Shown here one piece after another: positions 7,800-17,113 of a DNA stretch of 64,000 bases. The stretch's first letter is position 1; each line of letters opens with the position of its first letter. The position numbers and the translations under genes are program-made. The stretch covers positions 5,434,501-5,498,500 of the forward strand of contig NZ_JACYGY010000001.1 of the NCBI RefSeq assembly GCF_015221875.1, read 5' to 3'. The stretch is from Dyadobacter subterraneus (lineage in GTDB: Bacteria; Bacteroidota; Bacteroidia; Cytophagales; Spirosomataceae). The notes below the pieces were generated by a model that was not told the DNA's origin, searched no databases, and was given only the letters and a program-made list of their open reading frames with translations.

Positions 7800-9215
7800 A
7801 TGAAAAAATTAGTATCGCTTGCAATCGGGTTAATCGCAATTTCCACATTAACCTTCGGACAAAATAAAAAGCCCAATATCGTTTTCATTCTGGCTGATGA
7901 TCTGGGTTATGGAGATTTGGGGGTTTATGGACAAAAAATAATAAAAACGCCCAATATTGACCGTCTGGCTAAACAGGGAAAACTTTTTTCCAACTTTTAC
8001 GCCGGCACTACGGTTTGTGCACCTTCCCGTTCTTCTTTATTAACCGGTCAGCATACAGGCCATACTTACATCAGAGGAAATAAGGAAATTCAGCCCGAAG
8101 GCCAGGAGCCGCTTCCGGATTCCATAGAAACCTATGCACAGTTACTTCAAAAAGCTGGGTATGTCACTGGAGCTTTTGGGAAATGGGGATTGGGTATGGT
8201 CGGAACTTCCGGCGAGCCGGCGAAAAAAGGTTTCGACCAGTTTTTTGGATATAATTGTCAGCGCCAATCGCACCGTTATTACCCTACGCATCTTTGGGAT
8301 AATGATAAAAAAGTAATTCTTGACGGAAATGATTTAAAGCATAAAGCCGTTTACGCACCAGAATTGATCCAGCAAAAAACACTGGCTTTTATTGATAGAA
8401 ATAAAGACAAGCCATTTTTTCTTTTCGTGCCAACAGTTTTGCCGCACGCAGAATTGCAGGGACCGGATGATGTTTTCCTGAAAATGTACAAAGGCAAATT
8501 GGCCGAAAAACCATACAAAGGAAATGATTATGGTCCGGACGCTACCGTTCCCGGTTATGCTTCTGAGCCGGATGCACATGCCACTTATGCTGCGATGGTA
8601 AGCCGTATGGATTTTTATGTGGGTGAAATTTTGCAAAAACTTGACAAACTGGGATTGACAGAAAATACGATCATCATTTTCAGCAGCGATAATGGTTCAC
8701 ATCGTGAAGGCGGTGCTGATCCGGAATTTTTTAATAGTTCGGGGGGATTGAGAGGAAATAAAAGGGATTTGTATGAAGGTGGAATTCGTGTTCCATTTAT
8801 CGTGAAATGGCCGGGAAAAATTAAAGCAAATACTACAAGTCAGTTTGTTGGTGCATTCTGGGATCTTATGCCCACATTTACAGAAATCACCGGTGCAGCA
8901 AAACCAAAAAATTCGGACGGATTTTCGATTGTCAATGAATTACTTGGCAAGCCAAACCAGAAACAACACGAATATTTATACTGGGAATTTCATGAAGGCG
9001 GCGGAAGACAGGCTGTAAAAATGGGAAATTGGAAAGCAATAAGACTTGAAGTTGACAAAAATCCTGATGGAATTCCGGAGCTTTATGATCTGTCAAAAGA
9101 TCCGGCGGAGAAAAATAATGTAGCGTCTCAAAATACTGAAATCGTAAGTAAAATGGTAAAATATATGAGCGAGGCGCATCGGGAAAGTGTTTTGTTTCCT
9201 TTTGCTAAAAACTGA
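7800..9215 (+). CDS. Secreted sulfatase (arylsulfatase A-like, S1 family)
   Basis: 471 residues with a signal peptide ending near FGQ (residue 21), so exported. The sulfatase signature is intact: C73 in CAPSRSSLLTG is the cysteine that anaerobic or FGE-type maturases convert to formylglycine. Metal ligands are seen in LADDLGYGD (D33, D34) and later in SSDNGSHREGG. The C-terminal WKAIRLEVDKNPDGIPELYDL block is normal for the family. It removes sulfate esters from a carbohydrate or small molecule in the periplasm. With the nearby GH95 fucosidase it would fit sulfated fucan breakdown, but the two are on opposite strands about 2 kb apart, so that link is weak. No maturase gene lies in the window. 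Confidence 0.92.
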   Translation: MKKLVSLAIGLIAISTLTFGQNKKPNIVFILADDLGYGDLGVYGQKIIKTPNIDRLAKQGKLFSNFYAGTTVCAPSRSSLLTGQHTGHTYIRGNKEIQPEGQEPLPDSIETYAQLLQKAGYVTGAFGKWGLGMVGTSGEPAKKGFDQFFGYNCQRQSHRYYPTHLWDNDKKVILDGNDLKHKAVYAPELIQQKTLAFIDRNKDKPFFLFVPTVLPHAELQGPDDVFLKMYKGKLAEKPYKGNDYGPDATVPGYASEPDAHATYAAMVSRMDFYVGEILQKLDKLGLTENTIIIFSSDNGSHREGGADPEFFNSSGGLRGNKRDLYEGGIRVPFIVKWPGKIKANTTSQFVGAFWDLMPTFTEITGAAKPKNSDGFSIVNELLGKPNQKQHEYLYWEFHEGGGRQAVKMGNWKAIRLEVDKNPDGIPELYDLSKDPAEKNNVASQNTEIVSKMVKYMSEAHRESVLFPFAKN

Positions 9216-9243
9216 AATTGGTTTTATCAGCATATATTGAAAA

Positions 9244-9292
9244 TAAAAAAGGTTGTGTAAATCCGTATTTTGAGATTTACACAACCTTTTTT
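9244..9292. terminator. Bidirectional terminator between sulfatase and poxB
   Basis: A perfect 13-base-pair stem, GGTTGTGTAAATC (9251-9263) with GATTTACACAACC (9274-9286), followed by six T and preceded by an A-run, so it can end transcription from both sides of this convergent pair. Confidence 0.92.
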
Positions 9293-9309
9293 AAATATAA
9301 AATCGACTG

Positions 9310-11049
9310 TTAATCCAGCAGATCTTCCAAATGTTTGTAGTTTGATTTCACAGTGTCCAACACTTCTTCAAACTTCCCGCCCAGTATTAATTTAGTCATG
9401 GAAAGCGCCATACCACCAACCATTTTCATTTCAATTTTCGGAGGCATTGCCAACGCATTTGGATCAGTCATGATATTGACCAAAACTGGGCCGTTGTGCA
9501 GAAATGCTTCCTGTAAACCTGTTTCCAGATTATCCGGATCATTGATTGTTATTCCTTTAATACCCATCGCTTCGGCCACTAAGGCAAATTCAGGATTTAC
9601 CATATCCGTTTCAGAATCAGGCAATCCGGCTACTTCCATTTCCAGTTTTACCATTCCCAAAGAACGGTTGTTGAATACAACTATTTTAATCGGAAGATTG
9701 TATTGTTTAATCGTCGCCAGATCTCCCAGCAACATTGAAATTCCTCCATCACCACAAAAAGCAACTACCTGACGATCCGGACAAGCCAGTGCCGCACCAA
9801 TCGCATGCGGCATGGCATTCGCCATTGAACCGTGTGTAAAAGATCCTACCATACTACGTTTGCCAGTTGCCTGAATATACCGGGAAGCCCAGACGCAGCA
9901 CATACCGGTATCAACGGTGAAAATAGCGTTGCTTGTAGCAAGTTTATCAATTTCAGCGGCCACCGATTCGGGATGGATTGCATTTTTCTTGCCCTTGTCC
10001 TTCACATAAGTATGCAAATGATCTTTTACCTTTTCGTAAACATGTAGCTGGGCTTTCAAAAAGCTGTCGTCTTCTTTTATTTTCAAAAGTGGAAAAAGCG
10101 CTTTCAGTGTCGTTTTTGTATCGCCGTGCAAACCCATTTCCAGTTTCGCTCTTCTTCCCAATCTTTCCGGGCGGGTGTCAATTTGTACTAAAACTTTGTC
10201 CTGAGGAATAAAAGGCGTGTAAGGAAAATCCGTCCCAAGTAAAATTACGAGCTCACTTTCGTGCATGGCATGATATGCGGAAGGCAGTCCCAGCAAGCCG
10301 GTCATACCAACTTCATAAGGATTGTCATATTGAATTCCCATTTTTCCACGGAAAGAATATCCTACCGGAGCCTTCAATATTGCCGCCAGTTCCACAACTT
10401 CATCATGAGCCTCAGAAGCGCCGATTCCACAGAAAATGCTGATTTTTTTATGTTTGTTGATCAGATTTGCCAATGCCAGAAGTTCTTCATCACCTGGTCT
10501 GATCAATGCTTTGGAAAAATAATTTTTATCAGCCGTCACATTTTCAACCGCATCCATTGCGCTAACATCGCCCGGCAAACCTAATACTGCAACGCCTTTT
10601 TGCTGAATGGCGTGTTGAAGCGCGGCTTGTGTCATTCTTGGCAATTGCGCCGGCGTAGCAGCAATTTGATTGTAATAACTGCAATCATCAAAAAGCTTGA
10701 TCGTATTCGTTTCCTGAAAATATCCGCTGCCAAATTCCACCGTAGCACAGGTTGACGCAATCGCCAAAACCGACGCTCCGGCGCGGTGTGCGTCATAAAG
10801 TCCGTTGATTAAATGTACGTGCCCCGGGCCACTGCTTCCTGCGCAACAGGCCAAACCGGTAAGTTCTGCTTCGGCGGCGGCTGCATATGCTCCGGCCTCT
10901 TCATGCCTCACATGTATCCATTTTAATGCCGGGTTTCTTCTAACTGCATCATTTAATTCATTCAAACTGTCGCCGGTAACCGCATAAATCCTTTTGATAC
11001 CTGCCTGTACAAGCATATCCGCCAGTTGTTCCGCTACTTTCTTTGACAT
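9310..11049 (-). CDS. poxB: Pyruvate dehydrogenase (quinone)/pyruvate oxidase, PoxB type
   Basis: 579 residues, close to the 572 of E. coli PoxB. The N-terminal TPP-binding Pyr domain has IYAVTGDSLNELNDAVRR and the catalytic Glu in HEEAGAYAAAAEA. The middle FAD-type domain follows, and the C-terminal PP domain has the thiamine diphosphate motif GDGGISMLLGDLATIKQYNL ending in NN. PoxB decarboxylates pyruvate to acetate and CO2 and gives the electrons to membrane quinone. The string GSGYFQETNTIKLFDDCSYY resembles the PoxB string rather than acetolactate synthase. It appears to be monocistronic. A 14-base palindrome lies 30 bases upstream of the start. Confidence 0.9.
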   Translation of the reverse strand: MSKKVAEQLADMLVQAGIKRIYAVTGDSLNELNDAVRRNPALKWIHVRHEEAGAYAAAAEAELTGLACCAGSSGPGHVHLINGLYDAHRAGASVLAIASTCATVEFGSGYFQETNTIKLFDDCSYYNQIAATPAQLPRMTQAALQHAIQQKGVAVLGLPGDVSAMDAVENVTADKNYFSKALIRPGDEELLALANLINKHKKISIFCGIGASEAHDEVVELAAILKAPVGYSFRGKMGIQYDNPYEVGMTGLLGLPSAYHAMHESELVILLGTDFPYTPFIPQDKVLVQIDTRPERLGRRAKLEMGLHGDTKTTLKALFPLLKIKEDDSFLKAQLHVYEKVKDHLHTYVKDKGKKNAIHPESVAAEIDKLATSNAIFTVDTGMCCVWASRYIQATGKRSMVGSFTHGSMANAMPHAIGAALACPDRQVVAFCGDGGISMLLGDLATIKQYNLPIKIVVFNNRSLGMVKLEMEVAGLPDSETDMVNPEFALVAEAMGIKGITINDPDNLETGLQEAFLHNGPVLVNIMTDPNALAMPPKIEMKMVGGMALSMTKLILGGKFEEVLDTVKSNYKHLEDLLD

Positions 11050-11078
11050 ATCGATAGGTGTTAGTTTTTTAGATATTG

Positions 11079-11097
11079 AAAGTGATCACTTTAAAGT
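11079..11097. promoter_or_regulatory. Palindromic operator candidate for poxB
   Basis: AAAGTGATCACTTT (11079-11092) is a perfect 14-base palindrome 30 bases upstream of the poxB ATG. It overlaps a second palindrome ACTTTAAAGT (11088-11097). The position suits a repressor site or a site close to the promoter. No regulator can be named. Confidence 0.45.
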
Positions 11098-11313
11098 AAG
11101 GACTCAACTTTCGTTCCAGCTATCCTGATGTTGAGCAATTACACTTTAATGTACTAATGATTGTTGGGAATGCGCAATTATCGCCGGATAGTTTGAGCAA
11201 ATTTCTATCGACAGGATTTGAAGTTCAATGGACTTATGATGGAATTTGAGGTAGATATGTGGGGTTTTTAGAGAGGTTAGGTTTTGAAATTTTGGTGTGG
11301 GATGGTTTTTATT

Positions 11314-11347
11314 ACCCGTCCGACGGAGAAAAATCCGTAGGACGGGT
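11314..11347. terminator. Hairpin after the LytTR regulator gene
   Basis: ACCCGTCC (11314-11321) pairs with GGACGGGT (11340-11347), and ACGGA/TCCGT continues the stem after one mismatch. It lies about 57 bases beyond the end of the four-gene TonB-LytTR unit. There is no long T-run, so it may act as a weak terminator, an mRNA end stabiliser or a REP-like unit. Confidence 0.45.
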
Positions 11348-11403
11348 GGCTCGAACGGCTTCTTTGAAAATTTATAAATCCTATGAATCTGGGGTTATTA
11401 CTT

Positions 11404-12156
11404 TTATTGGCCCAACCAGTTTTTAAAGGCAGCCATTTTTTCCCGACTTATCAAAATATCGTTATCGTTCGAATTTTCAAGCTGGATTTTCAGGCGACTG
11501 TTTGAGTAAGTAAAAACACCTTTTATCGCTCCCACCGAACTGATATATTTTCGATTTAACCTAAAAAACAATTCCGGGTCAAGCAGGTTTTCTACTTCGT
11601 CAAGTGTATAATCGATGATGAATTTTTTGCCTTGTCTGGTCATTAAAAAAGTCACTTTGTCTTCACTGTAAAATATCCCGATTTCTTCAATGGCGATTGT
11701 CTGGATACGTTCTCCGATTTTTACTAAAAAGCGGTTTTTGTATACTTTTTGAACAGGTTGTAATAAAACACGAATTTGATCGAGCGTTATTTCCGGCGCT
11801 TTTCTTGCTGATTGAAATTTATTTAAAGCATTTTTTAATTCATCGGGATCAACCGGTTTTAACAAATAATCGATACTGTTCAGTTTGAAAGCTTTGATTG
11901 CATATTGATCAAATGCTGTACAAAAAATAATAGGAGAAGTGACTTTTATATGTTCAAAAATCTCAAAACTTATTCCATCCGCAAGTTGAATATCTAGGAA
12001 AATAATATCTGGTTGGGCATTACTATTCAGCCAATCCACAGCCGAAGTTACCGTGTCCAGATTTCCAAAAATCTCACAATTTGGTATAAAATCGTTGATC
12101 AGTTTGATCAGGCGACGCGCCGCCATATTTTCATCTTCAATGATCAGTATTCGCAT
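11404..12156 (-). CDS. LytTR-type response regulator
   Basis: 250 residues. The receiver domain spans about 1-120, with acidic pocket E7-D8-E9, phospho-acceptor D55 in IIFLDIQLAD, T79 in FCTAF and K98 in LLKPVD. A LytTR DNA-binding domain follows from about 145 (FLVKIGERIQTIAIEEIGIFYSE, then FFRLNRKYISSVGAI). It follows the LytS-type kinase gene after 24 bases and is the last gene of the unit 16189-11404. It should take phosphate from that kinase and act on promoters, perhaps its own operon's. Family call secure; targets unknown. Confidence 0.93.
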   Translation of the reverse strand: MRILIIEDENMAARRLIKLINDFIPNCEIFGNLDTVTSAVDWLNSNAQPDIIFLDIQLADGISFEIFEHIKVTSPIIFCTAFDQYAIKAFKLNSIDYLLKPVDPDELKNALNKFQSARKAPEITLDQIRVLLQPVQKVYKNRFLVKIGERIQTIAIEEIGIFYSEDKVTFLMTRQGKKFIIDYTLDEVENLLDPELFFRLNRKYISSVGAIKGVFTYSNSRLKIQLENSNDNDILISREKMAAFKNWLGQ

Positions 12157-12180
12157 TTTTTCTAAAATTGTCTGGCGGAA

Positions 12181-13248
12181 TTATATTAGTGGATTTTCAA
12201 TTAAAGGCAGTTTCACAATAAAAAAATCACTTGTTTCTTCAATCAAAACCTGCTCGTTATTAAGCAGCTCATACCGTTTGCGGATATTGGAAAGTCCGAT
12301 TCCGGTTGATTCTTCCGACAAACTGCTTTTCAGTTGCAGGTTATTTTTTACGATCAGCTGATTTTTTTCAAGCGAAATCTCAATGTGCAAAGGATTGGCC
12401 ATGGATGCGATGTTATGCTTGATTGCGTTCTCAAGTAACATTTGCAATGAAAGCGGCGGGAGATAAAAATCAGTTTTAGGGTTTACGTTAATCTGATATT
12501 GCAAACCTTCTTCGAACCTGATTTTTTGAAGCGAGAGAAAGTTTTCGGCAAATTCCAGTTCACTGGAAAGTTTAACCACTTTCTCCTGCTGAACCTCCAA
12601 AACATAACGATATATCTTTGACAGCTGTTTTATAAATTTGGCCGCAGTATCCGGATTTTCATAAACCAGATTACTCAAAACATTGAAAGAGTTAAACAAA
12701 AAATGCGGATTCAGCTGATCCTTTAACGTTTGATATTGTTGCGCATATTGCTGCGTTTTCAATTGTTCAGCTTCTATCGCGGATTTCCTCCATTCCAATA
12801 AAAATGAGCGACTGATCAGTAGAAATGCAATGATGACGGAAATCTGCATGGGTAATTTTGTGTGGAGCATGATCCATTCCCAGGGAATATTATCTAACGA
12901 AAAAGTCTGTCTTACCAGAAATTCGATTAAAAATAGAATGATATAGCTGGTAACGAAAACATATAACACATAGCTCGTACTTTCCAAAATCAGCCTTTTG
13001 ACAGGATATTGAATCCAGGGCATTTTCTTGTCAAAGTAATATTCCGCCAGAAAACCACCGTAACTCAGAATACATGACAAAATGAAAGAATAGAAAAAGT
13101 CACTGGCTACGAACAAAAGTCCTTTTATTGAAAAAAAGCAGGAAGGACAGATTAAAACCGTGAGCACGGCAGCAATAATCAAATTCACACCCAGAAAGGC
13201 CGGGGAAAAATTCCAGAATTTTTTTGAGCCTCTTATGGAAGATGTCAT
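12181..13248 (-). CDS. LytS/YehU-type membrane sensor histidine kinase
   Basis: 355 residues. Four hydrophobic stretches at about 18-38, 42-66, 92-112 and 133-150 form a membrane sensor without a large external domain. The His_kinase domain (PF06580 type) follows, with phospho-acceptor H182 in QLNPHFLFNSFNVL. The HATPase part has LLENAIKHN (N box) and STGIGLSNIRKRYELL (G box). It lies between the TPR-like gene and the LytTR regulator in one transcription direction, so the three probably signal together. Because the sensor part is entirely in the membrane, the stimulus is likely a membrane or envelope signal, possibly relayed by the receptor encoded upstream; that is inference. Confidence 0.93.
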   Translation of the reverse strand: MTSSIRGSKKFWNFSPAFLGVNLIIAAVLTVLICPSCFFSIKGLLFVASDFFYSFILSCILSYGGFLAEYYFDKKMPWIQYPVKRLILESTSYVLYVFVTSYIILFLIEFLVRQTFSLDNIPWEWIMLHTKLPMQISVIIAFLLISRSFLLEWRKSAIEAEQLKTQQYAQQYQTLKDQLNPHFLFNSFNVLSNLVYENPDTAAKFIKQLSKIYRYVLEVQQEKVVKLSSELEFAENFLSLQKIRFEEGLQYQINVNPKTDFYLPPLSLQMLLENAIKHNIASMANPLHIEISLEKNQLIVKNNLQLKSSLSEESTGIGLSNIRKRYELLNNEQVLIEETSDFFIVKLPLIENPLI

Positions 13249-13286
13249 TTGATCAATTGGTTTTTCTAATGTAATATTTCAAGGTA

Positions 13287-13940
13287 TTACTGACAAGCTT
13301 TTGCCGACTTTTCGGCAAGCGGTCTTCCCCAGGTTGGCGCCAGTTTTGCTTTCAGGGCTTCGTCGTCCTGGGCTGCAAATATAGCCTGACTTTGTTTGAC
13401 TAATCCACATGCTTTTTCAGTACCGGATTTAAAAAATCTGGCCAATCCGAATTCCATTTGTCCCATTAAAAGTGCCGCTCTTGGATTTTGAGGATCCATT
13501 TTCATCGCTTTTCCAAAAGTGGACATGACTGCACCCGATAAACTTTGTCCGCGACTGTTCGGGTCTGCATTGACTTCTGCCATTATTTTAAAGCCTTCCA
13601 GCGTTACGATTTCTGAATTATTTGGAGAAATAGCCTCCGCTTTTTTGATCAGTTCTTCCGCTTTTGCGAGTGCTTCGTCTTTTTTGGTAAGGTCCAAAGA
13701 ATTGTCAAGTCCCTGATAAATTAAGGCAAGTGCGTTGTAATAATAGGGTTGCCATTCATTTGGATTCAGCTGACTGATACGTGCAAAACCATTGGCAGAT
13801 TGCTGGAATTTATTCAGAGAATCAGCAGCATTCAGCTTTTCGATTTCCTTTTTCATGGCTTTTTGATAAGCGGAATCTTGTGCGAAAATTGACATGGCAG
13901 CACAAAGAATTATGGCAAAAGTTAACAGCAAATTTTTCAT
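13287..13940 (-). CDS. Exported TPR-like protein
   Basis: 217 residues with a signal peptide (MKNLLLTFAIILCAAMSIFA, then Q). The rest is helical with TPR-like spacing: FQQSANGFARISQLNPNEWQ near 45-63, ALAKAEELIKKAEAISPNNS near 88-107 and STFGKAMKMDPQNPRAALLM near 138-157. It therefore most likely folds as a periplasmic TPR superhelix for protein contacts. It sits between the TonB receptor (95 bases) and the LytS kinase (38 bases). A bridge between the receptor and the kinase is a reasonable guess, not shown. No enzyme motif is seen. Confidence 0.75.
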   Translation of the reverse strand: MKNLLLTFAIILCAAMSIFAQDSAYQKAMKKEIEKLNAADSLNKFQQSANGFARISQLNPNEWQPYYYNALALIYQGLDNSLDLTKKDEALAKAEELIKKAEAISPNNSEIVTLEGFKIMAEVNADPNSRGQSLSGAVMSTFGKAMKMDPQNPRAALLMGQMEFGLARFFKSGTEKACGLVKQSQAIFAAQDDEALKAKLAPTWGRPLAEKSAKACQ

Positions 13941-14035
13941 TTATTGTTTGATTTAAAGGTCTGATAGAAATTGTAATGATTTAATTACCAAGTATTTTTT
14001 GTATGATTTGTTTTGTAAAAACTATATCAAAGTCG

Positions 14036-16189
14036 TTACAGATTATTCAGCTGATTGGCATTTTTGTCATGAGAAAATGTGATAAATAATCCAACAAAAA
14101 GAACTCTGGTAGCACCCTGTCCGACAGGAATTCTTGAAAACGAACCTGCTTCATCAGGCTGTGTTGAATATTTGTAACCAAATACATTATTTCTTCCCAG
14201 AATATTGGAACAGGAAGCGTGGAGAATGACGTTAGGCCTTGGCAAATAACTCCAACTGATACTCAGATCGCTATACGCTTTTGTTTTGCCCTGCATTTCT
14301 CCGGAAACGTTTGGATTGTTGTAGGTATAGCCATTATTCCACGACCACGAAGTACCAAGCTGCGATTTCAGCGCGACTACAAAATGTTTGATAACCACAG
14401 AACCATTATGTTTTGGCGCGAACGATGGCTGCACTTTTGTTTCGTAAACTGAATATTGGCGTTTGCTGTCCACAAAACTATACGTAATCCAGAAATCCGT
14501 GTTTTTAAAACTTGTCTTGTCACGGTAAAATAAATCTGCTCCTCTTGCATAACCGGAACCGTTTTGTGTGATGTTTACCGGTGTCAGATCCGTTCCGTTG
14601 TAAGTCGACAAATTGTTATAGGTTTTATAAAATGCCTCCGCCCGGAAAGTTCTGTTATTATTGACGACAAAATAATTCAGGATATAATGACTGGCCTCGG
14701 CATTTTGCAGATTGTTTTGCAATACTCTCAACTTTTCATCCGGAAGCTGGTGAAATTTCCCGGCGGCGATAGAAAACTGTCCCTGATTATTCAATTTGTA
14801 AGCCAATGAAGCTCTTGGATCCATCCAGAATTGCTTTGCTGCTGTGCTGTATCCACTTCTCAATCCACCTCTAAAAATCAAACGGTTACTGAAATAATAA
14901 TCTGTTTCGATAAAATGAACAAGCTGATTATCTGTGATACTGCGTTTGAGATGATCATCAACCAATTCTTCCGAATAAGATTTTAAATAATATTCAATCC
15001 CGTTTTTTAAAGAAAACTGAGGACTGAAATCTTTCACGCCTACAATTTTGGCATGTCCCAGCTGATTAACCTGACGAACAGGAACATAATTGAGATTAAT
15101 TGCATCCCGATTGTGTGAATAGGCCAGTCCACCGTAGAAAAACCAGTCATGTTTCCCGGATTGACGAAAAGATAAATTTCCATAAGAATAGCGATTATTG
15201 ATATGCACCCGGTCGCCCCTGCCCGATTCTCCCGGCACTTGTTGCCAGATCGTCATACTGCTTCCTTCCGTATGGGCATAAGCTTTCAGGAAACCCGTTT
15301 TTCCCCATTTGTGTCTTAATGAAACTTCTGTATCCCAGCTCGAAGGACTTTTTTCCCAATCAAATTTTTGGTTAATAAATGACTGATATGGTGCCAGATT
15401 ATAATAATTGGCTGTGGCGGTCAGTGCGTTATTTTCTCTAACCAAAGTTTGTGTATAGCCGCCTCCGAGTGACATAATACTCAGATCGCCCTGATTGCGT
15501 AGCGGCAGATCCAGCGTATTCAAAGCAAGCGCGGAAGACAGTGCCTGGCCGTATTCCGCAGAATAACCCCCAGTGCTGAAAAACGATCCTTTGAACAAAT
15601 TGGGACTGAACCGGTTACGTGTCGGGACATTTGTCGCTGTGCTTCCGTAGGCATTTCCAACCTGTAAGCCGTCTATGAAAATGGAAGTTTCAGAAGCATC
15701 TCCACCTCTTACGAATAATCTGCCGTCGTTACCCACTGTTGAAGTTCCGGGAAGTGTCAGCAATGCTGAGGTAATATTTCCCATCGCTCCGGAAGTTGTT
15801 ACAATATCCAGCGGTTTGAGCACAACTGCTTTTTTGGTATCACTTGCTTCCATGGCTCCTGCGGTTATCGTCACAGCGGTTAAAACATTAATGCTTTCGG
15901 CGAGGGAAATCTGGAAATTCAGTGGCTGGCCTGCACATTCGATTTCACGTTCCTGTGGTTTATAACCCATGGCCTGAAAAACCAGAATTTGTTTTCCGGT
16001 TTCCGTTGTTTCGAATTTAAAATTTCCGTCCGCATCGGAAGAAGTTCCGTCGTAAGTACCTTTTATCAATATATTGGCACCCGGCATTGCGGCACCTTTC
16101 TGGTCAGAAATCTTCCCGGAAATTGTGGTTTGTGCCTTTGCACTTAATGTCAGAAAAAATATTGATAAGGAAATTAATAACGTTTTCAT
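14036..16189 (-). CDS. TonB-dependent receptor with regulatory-like N-domain
   Basis: 717 residues with signal peptide MKTLLISLSIFFLTLSAKAQ. A carboxypeptidase-regulatory-like domain covers about 22-105 (TISGKISDQKGAAMPGANIL). A plug domain covers about 120-230 (VTTSGAMGNITSALLTLPGT, RLFVRGGDASETSIFIDGLQ). The rest is an outer-membrane beta-barrel, at about 480 residues shorter than SusC proteins. It is the first gene of a four-gene unit with a TPR-like protein and a LytS/LytTR pair; no SusD partner is present. It may import or sense a small ligand, with the two-component system adjusting expression. The ligand is unknown. Confidence 0.9.
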   Translation of the reverse strand: MKTLLISLSIFFLTLSAKAQTTISGKISDQKGAAMPGANILIKGTYDGTSSDADGNFKFETTETGKQILVFQAMGYKPQEREIECAGQPLNFQISLAESINVLTAVTITAGAMEASDTKKAVVLKPLDIVTTSGAMGNITSALLTLPGTSTVGNDGRLFVRGGDASETSIFIDGLQVGNAYGSTATNVPTRNRFSPNLFKGSFFSTGGYSAEYGQALSSALALNTLDLPLRNQGDLSIMSLGGGYTQTLVRENNALTATANYYNLAPYQSFINQKFDWEKSPSSWDTEVSLRHKWGKTGFLKAYAHTEGSSMTIWQQVPGESGRGDRVHINNRYSYGNLSFRQSGKHDWFFYGGLAYSHNRDAINLNYVPVRQVNQLGHAKIVGVKDFSPQFSLKNGIEYYLKSYSEELVDDHLKRSITDNQLVHFIETDYYFSNRLIFRGGLRSGYSTAAKQFWMDPRASLAYKLNNQGQFSIAAGKFHQLPDEKLRVLQNNLQNAEASHYILNYFVVNNNRTFRAEAFYKTYNNLSTYNGTDLTPVNITQNGSGYARGADLFYRDKTSFKNTDFWITYSFVDSKRQYSVYETKVQPSFAPKHNGSVVIKHFVVALKSQLGTSWSWNNGYTYNNPNVSGEMQGKTKAYSDLSISWSYLPRPNVILHASCSNILGRNNVFGYKYSTQPDEAGSFSRIPVGQGATRVLFVGLFITFSHDKNANQLNNL

Positions 16190-16402
16190 CCTGGCTGTTC
16201 ATTAGATTTAAGTCAAAATTGGCTGATAACAGATCCTTTAAAAACTGAACTTTACCGAAAAGCAGGATGAGGTGGATGAAGTATAGAAAAATGGAGATAA
16301 AGTGAATCATCATTAACCCGAACCGACTAATCATTCACTGGAATAATATTTTTAATAGTTAAAGATAAGAATCTTCTTGTCTGATATTTAAACAATTACA
16401 CC

Positions 16403-16750
16403 ATGAAAGCGCTGAAACATTTCTTTCTTATCGCAATACTGATTAGTCCGGCTATCTGTTTTTCTCAAACCCAGGACGGCACTAAAAAGAAAACATCCAA
16501 AAGAGTTACGGTTATGGATACTTCAAAAAGGGTGAACCTATCAAAAGATCCGGTGATAAAAGAAAATGCTCCGGTTTTGAATGACAACGGAAATGTCAAT
16601 ACGAACGGAACTGTTGATGGAAGCAGAAGCAGCACAGGCCGACCAGGTGCTGATACAACGGCAGGATATACCGTGAGAAGAAGAAAAAAAACAGTTACAA
16701 CGGGGGGCGTTGTATATCCTGATACAACGACTGCGGTGAAAAAACCTTAA
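16403..16750 (+). CDS. Small secreted basic protein of unknown function
   Basis: 115 residues with a signal peptide (MKALKHFFLIAILISPAICF, then SQ). The mature part is low in hydrophobic residues, rich in Lys, Thr, Asn and Asp, and contains RRRKK near residue 92, so it is probably largely disordered. I do not recognise a family. It is monocistronic, with a perfect terminator right behind it, which supports its being a real gene. It faces away from the TonB receptor operon. Confidence 0.7.
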   Translation: MKALKHFFLIAILISPAICFSQTQDGTKKKTSKRVTVMDTSKRVNLSKDPVIKENAPVLNDNGNVNTNGTVDGSRSSTGRPGADTTAGYTVRRRKKTVTTGGVVYPDTTTAVKKP

Positions 16751-16776
16751 TATTTTTGGGATAAACAGGCAATGAT

Positions 16777-16815
16777 AAAGGGTTGATATTGTAGAATATC
16801 AACCCTTTGTTGTTT
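16777..16815 (+). terminator. Intrinsic terminator after the small secreted protein
   Basis: A perfect 14-base-pair stem, AAAGGGTTGATATT (16777-16790) with AATATCAACCCTTT (16795-16808), a four-base loop and a T-rich tail. Confidence 0.92.
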
Positions 16816-16896
16816 TATATTTTTCAAAAACTAACTAAAATCATAATTAAAAAACTGCTGTATAGTTTATATACAAAATTTAATGTATAAGTATTT

Positions 16897-16904
16897 TACA
16901 TTTG
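16897..16904 (+). promoter_or_regulatory. Promoter -7 box for the 46-aa gene
   Basis: TACATTTG is an exact match to TAnnTTTG. A transcript would begin near 16911 and reach the ATG at 16932 after about 20 bases. The -33 box is poor. Confidence 0.6.
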
Positions 16905-16931
16905 AGAATATTCGCAATCAACACACCTATT

Positions 16932-17072
16932 ATGAAAGAAAAAAGTCGAAGAGAAGAATTATTGGAAATCATAAATCAAAGATTTACTGACCTGGACCAA
17001 CTGTTACTCTTACCCCTGGGTCAATTTTCAGATGAGGAATTTGAAGAATTAAAACAAGAGGCAATAAGCTAA
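16932..17072 (+). CDS. 46-aa acidic helical protein, unknown
   Basis: A short gene from ATG 16932 to TAA 17072: MKEKSRREELLEIINQRFTD, then a leucine-rich middle and FSDEEFEELKQEAIS. It looks like two amphipathic helices. The reasons to believe it are an exact Bacteroidota promoter box at the right distance upstream and a co-directional gene 41 bases downstream. I recognise no family. A small protein partner or antitoxin-like role is possible but unproven. Confidence 0.55.
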   Translation: MKEKSRREELLEIINQRFTDLDQLLLLPLGQFSDEEFEELKQEAIS

Positions 17073-17113
17073 GAGAAATGTTAAAATTTCTGTAATCAAA
17101 TAATTGAAATAAG

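Larger units (their letters stand above)
11050..11403. other. Intergenic region between the LytTR regulator and poxB
   Basis: About 350 bases holding the poxB control region (palindromes at 11079-11097) and, near the LytTR side, a strong hairpin at 11314-11347. No ORF with coding character was seen. Confidence 0.5.
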
